The position numbers were made by a program, and so were the translations under genes. A stretch of 64,000 nucleotides of DNA from Rhineura floridana. Taxonomy: Eukaryota > Chordata > Lepidosauria > Squamata > Rhineuridae. The notes beneath the pieces are model-generated. The model saw only the letters and a program-made list of their open reading frames with translations. It did no database searches and had not been told where the DNA came from. The stretch lies in the NCBI RefSeq assembly GCF_030035675.1, contig NC_084500.1, positions 6,154,720 to 6,218,719 on the forward strand. Direction: 5' to 3'. This document shows, in pieces, positions 1 to 10,179 of this stretch. How positions within the stretch are numbered: position 1 is the first letter of the stretch; each line of letters opens with the position of its first letter.

Positions 1-428
1 CTATCTCGTGTTTATTACAGAGAGAGAGGATCCCAAACAGATGGCATCTCAATGGAGTTTAATTAAGGAATGACAGCTTTGATTAAAATCATTTATTTGA
101 AAAGTGACGGCGCTGAGATGCTGGAGAAAGAGGATAACCAGCATCTGCAATCTTATGAGAAGCTTGGAGTCCGCTGCTGGGGGGGCGCAGGGAGAGAACT
201 TTGCCAAAACCTCCCCCTGCAGCTGGGCGCTTGTGTTCTTGAAGGTTCAGAAGTGACGTACCTAAAATATGTGATAAATCAGCGAAGCATCTAAGGACTT
301 CAAGACATGAACTTACAAGTTGAATCCAACTCGGGGTGATAGGAAGCAGCCTTGCACTGACTCAGGATTGTCCACTCTGATTGGCAGCGGCTCTCCAGGT
401 AGGGAATCTTTCCCCACCCCTACCAGAG
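1..428. other. Upstream sequence, nothing recognised
   Basis: No exon-like open frame, RNA gene or repeat family was recognised here. It lies left of a large inverted repeat and, by usual gene order, would fall between GTF2IRD1 and GTF2I. Confidence 0.4.
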
Positions 429-1570
429 ATGTAGTCATCCGGGGTCTTGGGGGGGGTTAGACCACTTAATTTGGGGGGAGCAGGGTCCCAACTTGGGTCC
501 GTATATCGCCAGCATTCTACGAGCCAATCAGCATGAAAGGGGAATGTGTTAGCCACTGGGAAGCATCTTCTAACATGCTTCCTTGTCCTTTCCTGCTGAT
601 TGGCACCAATCAGAGTGAAAGGAGGTGAGTCGGCCACCGAGAAGACTCTTCACAGTAGCTAACAGCTACAGAACAGCTCTTCACAGAAGAAGGGACTTCT
701 GTTGTTGTGGGGAGAAGGCTTACGCAGGAAGGACTGGGGAGTGGAAATGATGACAGAGAGCAAGCGAATGAGGAGGCGTGGCTATGGGGGCATGGCTTCA
801 TGGGGGCGTGGCATGACGATCGTGAAGGGACCCTGCATTTCTGAATTTGCCACTACACTACTGCCCTACCCATGCACCCAGAGTTGGCAGAGATTGAACT
901 TGGGACCTTCTGCACACAGAGCAGATGCTCTATCGCTGAGCTACGGCCCTTCCAGAGTTGCACTCAAAGAAGACCTATAGAAGGTAATTAGCATAAATTA
1001 GCTCTGTTTATTCATTTCAATGGGCCATCTACAACATTCTCTGTCTGCTAGCACAAGAGCCCTTGCACTAGCAGATGGCAGAGTTTAAAGGTCCCACAAC
1101 AAAGGAATCCCACGCAACAGTTGTCCTCCTAGCAGAAACTTCTTGCACAACAGCTGGTTCTTTTCGTGTAATCTGTTGCACAGGAGTGTAGCAGCAAATT
1201 CAGAAATGCAGGGTCCCTTCATAATAGTCACAGCCACCCCTCTTTTTCTGCTGTGGGGTTGAGAATTAGATCCTTGTTAATGCCTTCTCCCACAACAACA
1301 GATATCCGTTTGAGCCGCTAAACTGGAAAGGGGAGAGTGTTAGCTACTGAGAAGAGTCTTCTCTGTGGCTGACTCACCTCCTTTCACTCTGATTGGTTCC
1401 AATCAGCAGGAAAGGACAAGGAAGCATGTTGGAAGACTCCTCTCAGTGGCTACCATACTCCCCTTTCTTGCTGACTGGCTTGTGGGATGCTGGAGACATA
1501 GGAACTGCTGGGACCTTGCTCCCCAAAAAGTAAGGGGTCTAAGACCCCCCAAGACCCTGGACCACTACAC
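429..1570. repeat. Large inverted repeat (foldback-type element), arms about 400 bp
   Basis: The plus strand from about 429 to 865 is matched in reverse complement by about 1181-1570. Outer ends share GTAGT..., GGGTCTTGGGGGG and TTAGACC. Middle parts share CAATCAG...GAAAGGA. Inner parts share GAAGGGACCCTGCATTTCTG. The arms have diverged in patches, and the ~315-bp centre holds a tRNA-SINE fragment. Both arms give mirror-image short open frames, an effect of the symmetry rather than genes. It is either a non-autonomous DNA transposon with long terminal inverted repeats or two copies of one element in opposite orientation. Confidence 0.75.
881..953 (-). repeat. tRNA-derived SINE fragment (GTAGCTCAGTGGTAGAGC type)
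   Basis: Read on the minus strand it starts GGAAGGGCCGTAGCTCAGCG, then TAGAGCATCTGC and GTCCCAAGTTCAATCTC, which are A-box and B-box remnants of a tRNA head. It lies in the centre of the inverted repeat. Confidence 0.75.
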
Positions 1571-1574
1571 CCCG

Positions 1575-2160
1575 GCTGTTGCACAACGCTCTTTCATGAT
1601 GTACTTGTGTTTTCCCTTGCGCAACAGCTGATTCTTGTTGCACAACCCGTTGCACGACAATCTTTGCTTATGTACTTGTGTTTTGCCTTCTGCGACAAGT
1701 ACACTGCTAAGTGACTTTAACTTAGCACGACATTGGATTCGGGATCAAAAGATCTGTTGGTTCTCTCAGTTTCTCAGTTTTCCACTCTCAAATTCAGTTC
1801 ACATTTTGGCAGCAACTTGCAATTATTTTTTAAATCTTCATGAAATTTCTCCAGCATTTTAGTACGAATTTCTCCTAATAAACACATCTTTGTATGGAAT
1901 TTTGACTAACGTACACATCTTTCAAGCAATTTCTCCTCTAATACATTTCTGTATGTTATTTTCCCTTATATATTCATTTTTATGCACACTTTCTTCTTAT
2001 ATATGCATTTTTGTGAACGTTTGGTTTGGTTGGCAAACTGCATTGCAACATTCAAATAAGTGTGAATTTCAAAAGATGGCTATGTTTGGTTCCCATATTA
2101 TTTTGGAGAGTGCGAATTTGATAGATTTGGCTTGAAATGTGAACTGAATTGAATTTCTCA
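1575..2160. repeat. Unclassified interspersed repeats, AT-rich
   Basis: 1575-1700 has several GTTGCACAAC-like words (also at 1143 and 1167). About 1790-2160 is AT-rich with repeated TATGCATTTTT/TATTCATTTTTATG phrases and ends ATTTCTCACCCATCCCTA, a style common in reptile genomes. The family was not identified. Confidence 0.4.
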
Positions 2161-2164
2161 CCCA

Positions 2165-2225
2165 TCCCTACATTGAATACAACCCAATGGGTCTACTCTG
2201 AGTAGGACTAACACTGGATACAACT
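2165..2225. repeat. Half copy of palindromic element family C
   Basis: It contains AATGGGTCTACTCTGAGTAG and GACTAACACTGGATACAAC, the right half of the palindromic element seen complete at 37552-37670 and 42012-42131. Confidence 0.65.
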
Positions 2226-2626
2226 CTATATATCTTGAGGAGCACGCAGTTTGGCTCCAAGCACAGATCTCTAATTTAGAAGTCTGAATGAGCCCATTTC
2301 ACAGTCAGGGAGTAAACTGATATGAGGGCCAGGCAGTGATGAGTGAGAAACCAGAAGCCATGGGACAAGCCAATGGACCAAAGTATAAGCCAGAACCAAC
2401 AGGCTAACCAGGAAGCAGTTTCAAGGAGCAAGCTGGAAGGCAGTGACTAAAATATAACCAAGCAGAAGGGAACCTGTGAGAGCTCAAGAAGACTCTATTC
2501 GATGCTCCATTCTGTCCAGGAGGATCCAATGGCTAGCCTGTTAGGCCAGGGCCTGAGGAGAAGGCACCCACCTGCAAGTTCTAGGGGGTTGGGACCACAG
2601 CTGGCAGGGGGCGCAGCCAGAAATTA

Positions 2627-3192
2627 GTGGGAATCCTTTTCTTTCAGTCTCTGCCGCTTCCTCTCTCTCTCAATTGTTTCACCACCCTCTTCTTCCACAC
2701 ACTGTTTCTGCCACCCTCTTCCCTCTCCTCCCTTTTTTTTCTCTTTCTCTTCCCCACCTCTTTCCCTTTCTTAATATTTCTGCCACCCTCTTCTCTCTTT
2801 TTCTGCCACCCTTTCTCTCTCCCCCACCCTTCCCTTTCTTAATATTTCTGCCACCCTCCTCTCTCTCTCCCCCCCACCCCTTTCCCTTTCTTAATATTTC
2901 TGCCACCCTCCTTTCTCTCCCCCATCCCTTTCTCTTTCTTAATATTTCTGCTACCCTCTTCTCTCTCCCTTTCTCTTCCTTAATATTTCTGCCACCCTCC
3001 TTTCTCCCCCCACCCCTTTCCCTACCTTAATTTTTATGCCACCCTCCTCTCTCCCCCCCACCCCTTTCCCTTTCTTAATATTTCTGCCACCCTCTTTTCT
3101 CTCCTTTTCTTAATATTTCTGCCACCCTCTTCTCTCTCTTTTTCTGCCACCCTCTTCTCTCTCTTTTTCTGCCACCCTCTTCTCTCTCTCTC
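2627..3192. repeat. CT-rich minisatellite
   Basis: About a dozen imperfect units of roughly 30-55 bp are built from TTTCCCTTTCTTAATATTTC then TGCCACCCTC and a run of CTCTCTC or CCCCCACC. Towards the right the units shrink to a TTTTTCTGCCACCCTCTTCT form. Long low-complexity open frames on both strands come from the repeat. Confidence 0.9.
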
Positions 3193-3424
3193 AAATTAGG
3201 GACCTCAAATTTGGTACACACACACATCATTGTCATTATTTTGATTGCACCCAGGTTCCCAAGTCCATCTCTCTAACAGCTAAACTGCACTAGTGCACTT
3301 CCCTCCCTCATTTCAAGGGTGAGATGTACAAATATCAGATTTAAAGATGCTTAATCTAGGAGGCTTGGCATCCCCCTCACAGACATAAGTTTAGAATGCC
3401 TTTATATGTATGTTATAAGTCAGG

Positions 3425-3556
3425 TGTGGGGAAACTTTGGCCCTCCAGATGTTGCTGAACTACAACTCCCATCAGCTCCAGCAAGCCTGGCCAACTGCCA
3501 GGGGTGATGAGATTTATAGTTCAGCGACATCTGGAGGGCCAAAGTCTCTTCACATC
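3425..3556. repeat. Palindromic element family A, copy 1
   Basis: The left arm GGGGAAACTTTGGCCCTCCA is mirrored by TGGAGGGCCAAAGTCTCTTC on the right. It includes ACTACAACTCCCATCAG (3459-3475), which fits the ZNF143-type ACTACAnnTCCCA motif. It is a hairpin-forming non-autonomous DNA element; other copies lie at 54709, 55624 and 59347. Confidence 0.85.
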
Positions 3557-3654
3557 TACTGTAAGTAAATCCAGCTGGTCTTCTACAACAATAAATAATG
3601 TTCCTAGCTGATACTGGAAGCCCCACCATTCTCCATTCTATTTGGTGGGCCTGG

Positions 3655-3706
<52 letters not shown>
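3655..3706. repeat. (TATC)13 microsatellite
   Basis: An uninterrupted tetranucleotide run of 52 bp. Confidence 0.98.
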
Positions 3707-3709
<3 letters not shown>

Positions 3710-3874
3710 ACAAGCACAGATATCAGTTATGGCTGCCCCTGGGAATTTCACCTTCCTGCAAGCCAAAGATTATAACAATAGGAGTAGTGAGAATTCCCTT
3801 ACCCATTTCATTTTGTGGTACATCCTGGCTGCCATTTCAAAATTGTGGGCAATCTTGTCTATATCCATGCACAC

Positions 3875-4018
3875 CATACATTTTAAGCACACACCCCCTG
3901 AAGAATCCTGGGAACTGTAGTTTATTAAGGATGCTGAGAATTGTAGGCCTGTGAGAGGTAAACTACAGTTCTCAGGATTCTTTAGTGGGAGAAAAATGCT
4001 TTAAATGTACGGTGTTTA
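3875..4018. repeat. Palindromic element family B
   Basis: The left part ACATTTTAAGCACACA...AGAATCCTGGGAACTGTAGT is mirrored by AACTACAGTTCTCAGGATTC and TGCTTTAAATGTACGGTG. It is a second hairpin-type non-autonomous DNA element, again carrying ACTACAGTTCTCA-like words. Confidence 0.75.
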
Positions 4019-4019
4019 A

Positions 4020-4140
4020 ATAGCTATAGAACTACTGAGTTGGAAGAGACCCTGGAGGTCATCCAGCCTCTCAAGTTTACCACAATATTTCTGAGGGTTC
4101 GGGGATGTCTCTACCTAGTGCAGCCTCTGCAATGTCCACT
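4020..4140 (-). repeat. CR1-type LINE 3' tail fragment
   Basis: AGAACTACTGAGTTGGAAGA, then GACCCTGGAGGTCATCCAGC, is the reverse complement of the usual CR1 3' end. Confidence 0.65.
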
Positions 4141-4296
4141 TTGAGGAACAAAAAGTATGACTATTTTGGGGATGTTATCAAAAGTGGCATCGGCAACAAA
4201 ACATCACACTGTGAAGTGCTCCTGTTCAGGGTTTCAGGCAGCCATCTATGTCTTCTTCCATATGTACACAGGCAAGGATGAAGCTAGATCCCGCAA

Positions 4297-4498
4297 ATGG
4301 TGGACTACGACCTGGGAGACCAGGGTTCGAATCCCCACATAGCCATGAAGCTTGCTGGGTGACCTTGGGCCAGTCACTGCCTCTCAGCCTCAGAAGAAGG
4401 CAATGGTAACCTACCTCTCAATACTGCTTACCATGAAAACCCTATTCATAGGGTCGCCATAAGTCGGAATCAACTTGAAGGCTGTCCAAATAAATAAC
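4297..4498 (+). repeat. Sauria-type SINE with Bov-B-like tail
   Basis: It has a tRNA-derived B-box (CAGGGTTCGAATCCCCAC), a central GGGTGACCTTGGGCCAGTCA block, and a tail CATAGGGTCGCCATAAGTCG that matches the Bov-B LINE end at about 62420-62480. It is 5' truncated. Related copies lie at 12519, 12896 and 50994. Confidence 0.88.
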
Positions 4499-4744
4499 AA
4501 ATAGTAATTTCTTCTTATTTTTTTAAAAGGAAAACAAAAATAAAAAACCATCCCCAGATCTCCCCAAAAGGCAAAAAGGAGACAGTGATTTCCTAGACCA
4601 TGGGGCAGTTGGATACTCTAATCTGTCCTTTCAGAGTTGATGGGAGAAGAAGAGGTTTGGGAAGATGACAAATGTGTAACTGTGTCTGTGTAAATATTTT
4701 AATTGTTTCTAATTTGGTTTTGTGTGTGGTTTCAACGTAAGTCA

Positions 4745-4965
4745 CTTTGAGTCACTAATAATAATAATAATAATAATAATAATATCCTGCCCTTCCTCCC
4801 AGGGCAGCAAACATAAACAAAACCATGTAACAATAAAAAGAACATGTTAAAAACATTCCAAAGCACAATTACAATTAAACACATTCTAAAACACAGTTTA
4901 AATATTATGAAACAGTTACAAATATTATAAAGCACAGCTAAAAACATTTTCCATCAGTGATCTTT
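4745..4965 (-). repeat. (TAA)n plus reverse-oriented LINE 3' tail
   Basis: A TAA run at 4756-4784 is followed by TATCCTGCCCTTCCTCCCAG and an A-rich stretch. This is the reverse of the common L2/CR1-like end in which GGAAGGGCGGGATA precedes TAAA or TAA repeats. Confidence 0.6.
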
Positions 4966-4984
4966 AGGTTGATGATGATAATTA

Positions 4985-6149
4985 TACTTATACTACCACT
5001 TATATTTATACTTACTACCACTACTACTACTAGGGCAGGATATAACAATAGTAACAATATTTTTTTTAAAAAATAGTAGCAGTAGTTGTGCATTTTTTAA
5101 TTTTCACTTTTTATATAAATATTTCACATGAATGATGGCAATGATGTGAGATATTACATAAAACTATTCTCAACCTTATAGCATTATGAATAGCATTAAT
5201 CAGAACTCATAAGTATTATGCATTTATTAAAACTATGGTTCATATCCAATGTTACTCTGAGTAAGCGCTTTCAAAATGACTGCATGCATTTCAATGAGTC
5301 TACTACTCTGCATTTAGTTGGCCACAACTCTGTCTTCGGGCATTATAGGGAAGACACAAAAAGAACCCACCACAGGATTTTGCAATAGCAATCCCAGACG
5401 TTATACCGTACTGAAATTTTAATTTTTCTTAAAAAGCAGTATACTCTTTTGCATGCATTAAAAATGTTTCTAGACCTCAACGCTGTGGAGAGAACATGTC
5501 CAGGCAACGTTTTAATGATGCTTCGTTTTTGTACAAATTATTGCAAGGGCATTGTATAAAAGAGAAAAGGAAAAGAACGAAGTCTTCTTCTTGAAGCACA
5601 ACTCGCTCAGAGCGGGTGGAAAACCACGCGAAGAAGCTGCGCATCTTTATCTTCTGCGGATGCACCCTCCATGGAGGACGGAAAAAAGCAACGGCCTGCT
5701 CTTTTCCAGGCCTGCTTCTTGCCAACCTGCCTCTGCAGCAAGATTCCCTCATTGTGCATGGAAGGGAAAGGGGGAGGGATTTATTTTTGTGTCAGTGCAT
5801 ATCACACACACACAGAGAGGAATTTAGGTTACTGACCCCCCCCCCTTTCGGCTGTGCATAAAAAAGAGCCTGCAAAACACACACACATGCTTTTATTTTC
5901 AATGCTCCCCCTTTTTTTTTTCTTGGTATAGTCTTAATTTGTGCACACTCTCTTCCCCCAAGTGCAAGGAGCTGCTGAGAGAGAGGCCTTTGCAAGCCCT
6001 CGCAAGGCTGCCTGCAGGAGGGGGCAAGCTTTTGCCCCGCCACCCCTCCCCCTTGTACAGCCATGTTTTCTCTCCCCCTCTCTTTGCCAACCCTCATGGA
6101 CTGCCTCTCTCTCTCTCTCTCTCTGGTCCTAAAAAGAAAAAAAAAGAGA
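4985..6149. other. GTF2I upstream flank
   Basis: AT-rich to 5560, with a decayed family-C-like piece at about 5227-5310 (TTACTCTGAGTAAGC). Then sequence becomes GC-richer toward the CpG island. No exon or identified repeat was supported, and short open frames on both strands look accidental. Confidence 0.4.
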
Positions 6150-6500
6150 GAGGCCAACGCCAGCCCCCCCTTTGGCGAAAGCTCATCCTCCCCCTTCCCC
6201 TCCGCGCGCGGGGCTTCCTGGGAGTCGTAGTTTCCCAGCTTCGTCCCCGTCGCCAGGAAGCGCCTCGGCAGAACTACAGCGACCATGCGCGCCCCGCGGC
6301 GGCCGGACATGCGCAGAAGCGATTCCCCCCCTCTCAGGAGGAAAAAAAAAAAGAAGAGGTCTTCTCTTTCTCTCTGCCCTGCCTTTGGGCCCTCCCCCTC
6401 GGTCCTGGGTTCAGGGTGAGCCGTTGAGCGAAGGGCCCGCGCGCCGCCCCGAGACTTGAGCGAGCAAGCGGGCGGAAGGAAAAGCGGAGGCCGAGGGGGG
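6150..6500 (+). promoter_or_regulatory. GTF2I: GTF2I CpG-island promoter
   Basis: This is the only strongly GC- and CpG-rich block in the window and it sits directly upstream of the first exon. On the minus strand at about 6213-6233 there is AACTACGACTCCCAGGAAGC, close to the ACTACAnnTCCCA motif bound by ZNF143/Staf. A second ACTACAGCGACCATGCGC stretch follows at about 6273-6290. Two CATGCGC blocks (6284-6290 and 6309-6315) resemble NRF1 half-sites. No TATA box is evident. The motif matches are by eye; the promoter role is inferred from position and composition. Confidence 0.75.
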
Positions 6501-6706
6501 GCACAAACAGACAGACAAACAAACAAAGAGACGGGGGGGGGGCTGTTGTTGTGTGGCCGTGGTGGTTGCGGGGCGGCGGCGGCCTGAGGCGTTCTGTGGG
6601 CGACAGAAGTGGAGGGACGGCGTTCTTCTCTTTTCTTTCTTTCTTTCTCCCCCCTTTCTCTTTCTGTCTCTTTCTCCGATTCTCCTCAGAGACGTCGAAG
6701 CAGCGA
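6430..6706 (+). other. GTF2I: GTF2I non-coding exon 1 (5'UTR; start approximate)
   Basis: GTF2I has an untranslated first exon in other vertebrates. Here a good donor, GCGA/GTAAGT, begins at 6707 inside the CpG island, and no in-frame ATG leads into the coding frame before exon 2. The transcription start is not visible. It is placed near the switch from C-rich to G-rich plus strand at about 6480, so the left boundary is a guess. A second usable donor, CCACG/GTGAGG, lies at 6817 and could give a longer exon. Confidence 0.55.
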
Positions 6707-6904
6707 GTAAGTGGGGGAGGGGAACCAGCGCGGAGGGGGGAGGGGCGAAGGGGAGGGGGAGGGGAGGCCTCCGCGAGGGAACGAGATTCCTCTTCTCCCC
6801 CCCTCCCCGCTCCACGGTGAGGGTGCTTCCTTCTCCCCCTCCCTCTCTCAGAGGAGCGGCCCCCACCCCCAAATTGGGGGTGGAGGGAGGAGGAGGAAAT
6901 GGGG

Positions 6905-8740
6905 AGGGGAGGACTTCCTGGGCCATTTTTTCCTCCCGTGGGGGTGGGGGGGACAAGAGGGTTGAGGCACTTGGGATTGTTGTTATGAGGAACTTGATTT
7001 TTTGAAAATTAATTTTGTTTTAAAAAAATTGTCCTCACACTTAACCCTTTCCTCCCGTTTTCCAGTTTGGCGGCGGGGGATTGGCTTCCTCGGCTAACCT
7101 CCGGGGGGGGGTAGAGGTGGGGGGGGAAGAGAGGGTTGAGGCACTTGGGATCGTTATTAGGAAGTTGAATTATTATTTTTTGAAAAATTATCCTCACATT
7201 TAATTCTTCCGTCCAGTTTTCCGGTTTTGGGGGGGAGGACTTCCTGGAGCAATCAGGGTTGAGATGGGAGGGGGACGGTTGAGGCAGTTGGAATTGTTAT
7301 TATTAGGAAACTGATTTTTTTTTAAAAAAAAAAATGATAATTTTAGTTTTTTTAAAAAAAATCATCACAACCTTTTCCTCTAATTTTCCAGTTTGGCAGA
7401 CGGGGAAGGACTTCCTGGGCCAATTTTTCTTCCGGGGGGGGGTGAGGGGGGAAAAAAGGTCGAGACCCTTGTGATTGCTATTATGATTTTTTTTTTAAAA
7501 AAAGAATTTTTTTAAAAGATATTCTCACACTTAACCCTTTCCTCCCATTTTCCAGTTTTGCAGGGGGGAGAACTTTCCTTGGCCAGTTTTCCTCCTGGGG
7601 AAGTTGGGGGGGGAGGAGGTTGAGGCTTTTGTGATTGTTATTAGGAACTTGACTTCTTTTTAAAAAAAGTAAAAACATATTCTCACACTTAACCCTTTCC
7701 TTCCATTTCCAGCGGGTTTTTGTGGGAGCGGTAAGGACTTCCTGGGTCAATTTTTCCTTCTGGGGAGGGGGTGACAGCGTGAGGTGGAAAAAAAGAGGGT
7801 TGGTTGTTGTTATTAGGCACTTAATTTTTTTTAATTAACCCTCACAGTCAACCCTTTCCCCTGATTTTCCAGGGGTTTTTTTTGGTGGTGGTGGGGAAGA
7901 CTTACTGGGGCCAATTTTTCCTCCTGGGGAGATGGTGTAAAAAGAGGACTGAGGCCCTTGTGATTGTTGTTATTAGGAACTTGATTTTTTTAAAAAAACA
8001 TCACAATGGTTTTTCTTTTTCCATTTTTTAGCAGGGGGAAGGACTTTCTGGGTAATTTTTTTTCTCCAGGGGGGTTGAGCAGAGGGGGGGAAAAGAGGAC
8101 CCAGGTTCTTTTTGTTGTTGTTGTTAGGAACAGAATTGTACATTTTCTCCTCACACTTTCCCTTTTCCTCCTATTTTCCAGTTGAGAGGGGCTGGACTTC
8201 CTGAGTCCTTTCCCCCCTTCTGGAAGGGCAGTGAGATGGAAAAGAGAGGATTGAGGCTCTTATGCTTGTTGTTATTAACAACCTAATTTAATCAATTTTT
8301 CTCACACTTTTTCTCCTTCCTCCCATTTTCCATTGGGCAGAGATCTCATCAGCCATTTTTTTCGGGACAGGGAGGAGGAAGAGGAAAAAAGAGGATTGGG
8401 GCTTTGTTCTTGTTAGAAACTTAGTTATAAAATGCTCTCACTTTTCCTCTTTTCTTCCTTCTCATTTTCCCTTGTGGGGATGGTGGTGGTGAAGGCCTCC
8501 CTGAGCCAATTTTTTTCTGGTTGCTGGGAGGCGGTGGGGACAAAAATAGACAGAGGCTCTATTATTATTTTGGGTATTATTAACTTAATAATGTCTCTGT
8601 ACAGTACAGCTTCTTCCCCTGTTTTCAATTAGGAAAAGGGCTCCCTGAGCCAATTTTTCCAGGGTGTGGGAAAAAAAGAAGGTGGAGGCTCTATGATTAT
8701 TATTGTTGTTGTTATCTCCATAGGCCATACACTACTTTTT
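6905..8740 (+). repeat. Tandem array of ~150-175 bp units in the start of intron 1
   Basis: About twelve diverged units follow one another. Each carries AGGACTTCCTGGGCCAATTT (near 6909, 7083, 7239, 7402, 7569, 7737, 7899, 8043, 8194, 8345, 8494 and 8640), a G-rich run, GTTGAGGC...TTGTTATTAGGAACTTGAT, an A/T run, and CTCACACTTAACCCTTTCCT then CCCATTTTCCAG. Units grow more diverged and less G-rich with distance from the promoter. The CTTAAC plus pyrimidine tract plus CAG block looks like an intron 3' end in each unit. Confidence 0.85.
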
Positions 8741-8776
8741 ATCTCCCCACTTTTCCATTATGGGGGAAATGAAGCA

Positions 8777-9058
8777 CTTTCATAGAATCACAGAGTTGGA
8801 AGGGGCCTGTAAGGCTATCGAGTCCAACCCCCTGCTCAAGGCAGGAATCCAAATTAAAGCATCCCCGACAGGTGGCTCTCCAGCTGCCTCTGGAAGGCCT
8901 CCAGTGTTGGAGAGCCCACCACATCCCTCGGTCATTGGTTCCATTGGCGTACCAATCTGCCAGTCAGGAAGTTTTTCCTGATGTTCAGTTGACATCTGGC
9001 TTCCTGTAACTTCAGCCCATTATTCCTTGTCCTGCACTGCATGATTGAGAAGAGATCC
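8777..9058 (-). repeat. CR1 LINE 3' end
   Basis: TCATAGAATCACAGAGTTGG, then AAGGGGCCTGTAAGGC and GAGTCCAACCCCCTGCTCAA, is the reverse complement of a CR1 3' terminus. It splits the tandem array, because array-like sequence resumes at about 9060. Confidence 0.85.
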
Positions 9059-9224
9059 TGGCCCTCCTTTTTGAGCTAATTTTTGTGGGGGTGGGGAAAC
9101 AAGGGGGAATGATTGAGGCTGTATTATTGTTGGTGGCACTGATCTTGTTGTTAACAATTCGTTTTCACACTACTTTGGGGCAGCAGAGGAGGGGTTGGCA
9201 GGAAGCTCTGCAGCATCCACTTGC

Positions 9225-10176
9225 CAGTTGAGAGCCGCTGGCCTGGCTGAATGCAGGCTCCATTGGGAGCTGTGCATGGGAGCTGGAAGGGAAGACTCCC
9301 CTTGAAGACTCAAGTCCGCAGCTTGGGTGTGCTTCTGGACTCAGCTTTGAACCTGGAAGCTCAGGTTTCTGCTGTGTCCAGGAGCGCTTTTGCCCAGTTA
9401 AGACTGGTTCGCCAGCTGCGCCCGTTTTTAGAGATGTCTGATCTGACGAAGGTAACTCATGCCCCAGTTACATCCCGGCTTGACTACTGCAACACACTCT
9501 ACGTGGGGCTGCCTTTGAAGACAGTTTGGAAGCTTAAATTGGTTCAACGTGCAGCAGTAAGAATGCTGACGGGCTGACATTCGTGCCCATACAACCCCCC
9601 TGTTGCAACAGCTCCACTGGTTGCCAATTTGCTTCCGGACTCAATTCAAGGTGCTGGTGTTGTACTTTAAAGCCCTTCACGGCTTGGGCCCTGTCTATCT
9701 GTCCGATCGGTTGTCTTCTTATGAAACCCCCCCCCCCAATTCTCTCAGGTCCTCCGATAATTTGCTCCTTAGGATACCCTCAACCTCACAAGTTCATCTT
9801 TCAGGAACCAGAGATAGGGCGTTCTCTGTTATTGCCCCTAGACTCTGGAATTCCCTGCCAATAGAGGTCCGGTTGGCCTCCTCGCTTCCGGCATTCCGTC
9901 GCCAGGTCAAGACGTTCCTTTTCCGTCTTGCATTTAACCTGGACTGAGGACTGGAAATCTCTTGACCATGAGAGATTATAGAGTAATTATGTGTTTATTG
10001 TATTGTATACAGTTTTTACTATTTTAATCTTATCTTATAAGTTTGTATCTATGGTGTATGTCTTGCTTTTATAAGGTATTCTCGGTCTATGTTCTTTTAT
10101 TATAGAGTTGTCCGCCGCTCTGAGCTTTCCAGGAAGATAGAGCGGCATAGAAATGTTTTAAATAAATAAATAAATA
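9225..10176 (+). mobile_element. L2/CR1-group LINE, 5'-truncated, ORF2 C-terminus plus 3' tail
   Basis: Translated pieces SRLDYCNTLYVGLPLKTV and LVQRAAVRMLTG, then in another frame LHWLPICFRTQFKVLVLYFK, RAFSVIAPRLWNSLP and FRRQVKTFLFRLAFN. These are the standard C-terminal ORF2 motifs of this LINE group. A stop and frameshift near 9575-9600 separate the two parts. The 3' end has CCGCTCTGAG...GAGCGGCATAG and an AAATAAATAAATAAATAA run at 10158-10176. Confidence 0.9.
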
Positions 10177-10179
10177 AGA

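Noticed and set aside
881-953. tRNA gene
   Set aside because: A-box and B-box are those of a SINE head; no intact cloverleaf, and the same head recurs at many sites in the window.
362-1631. Two similar proteins beginning MADSPPFTLIG on opposite strands
   Set aside because: They are the two arms of one inverted repeat read in mirror image, not a gene pair.
2674-3030. Open frames of about 118 residues in the CT-rich region
   Set aside because: Pure product of the minisatellite; repeats of FPFLNISATL-like residues with no gene features.
1-6149. The 3' end of an upstream gene such as GTF2IRD1
   Set aside because: No peptide resembling I-repeats or a conserved C-terminus was found on either strand in this part.
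5792-6526. A 244-residue minus-strand open frame across the CpG island
   Set aside because: It is low-complexity, runs over C/G- and A-rich tracts, matches no family, and overlaps the GTF2I promoter. Long open frames are expected by chance in GC-rich sequence.
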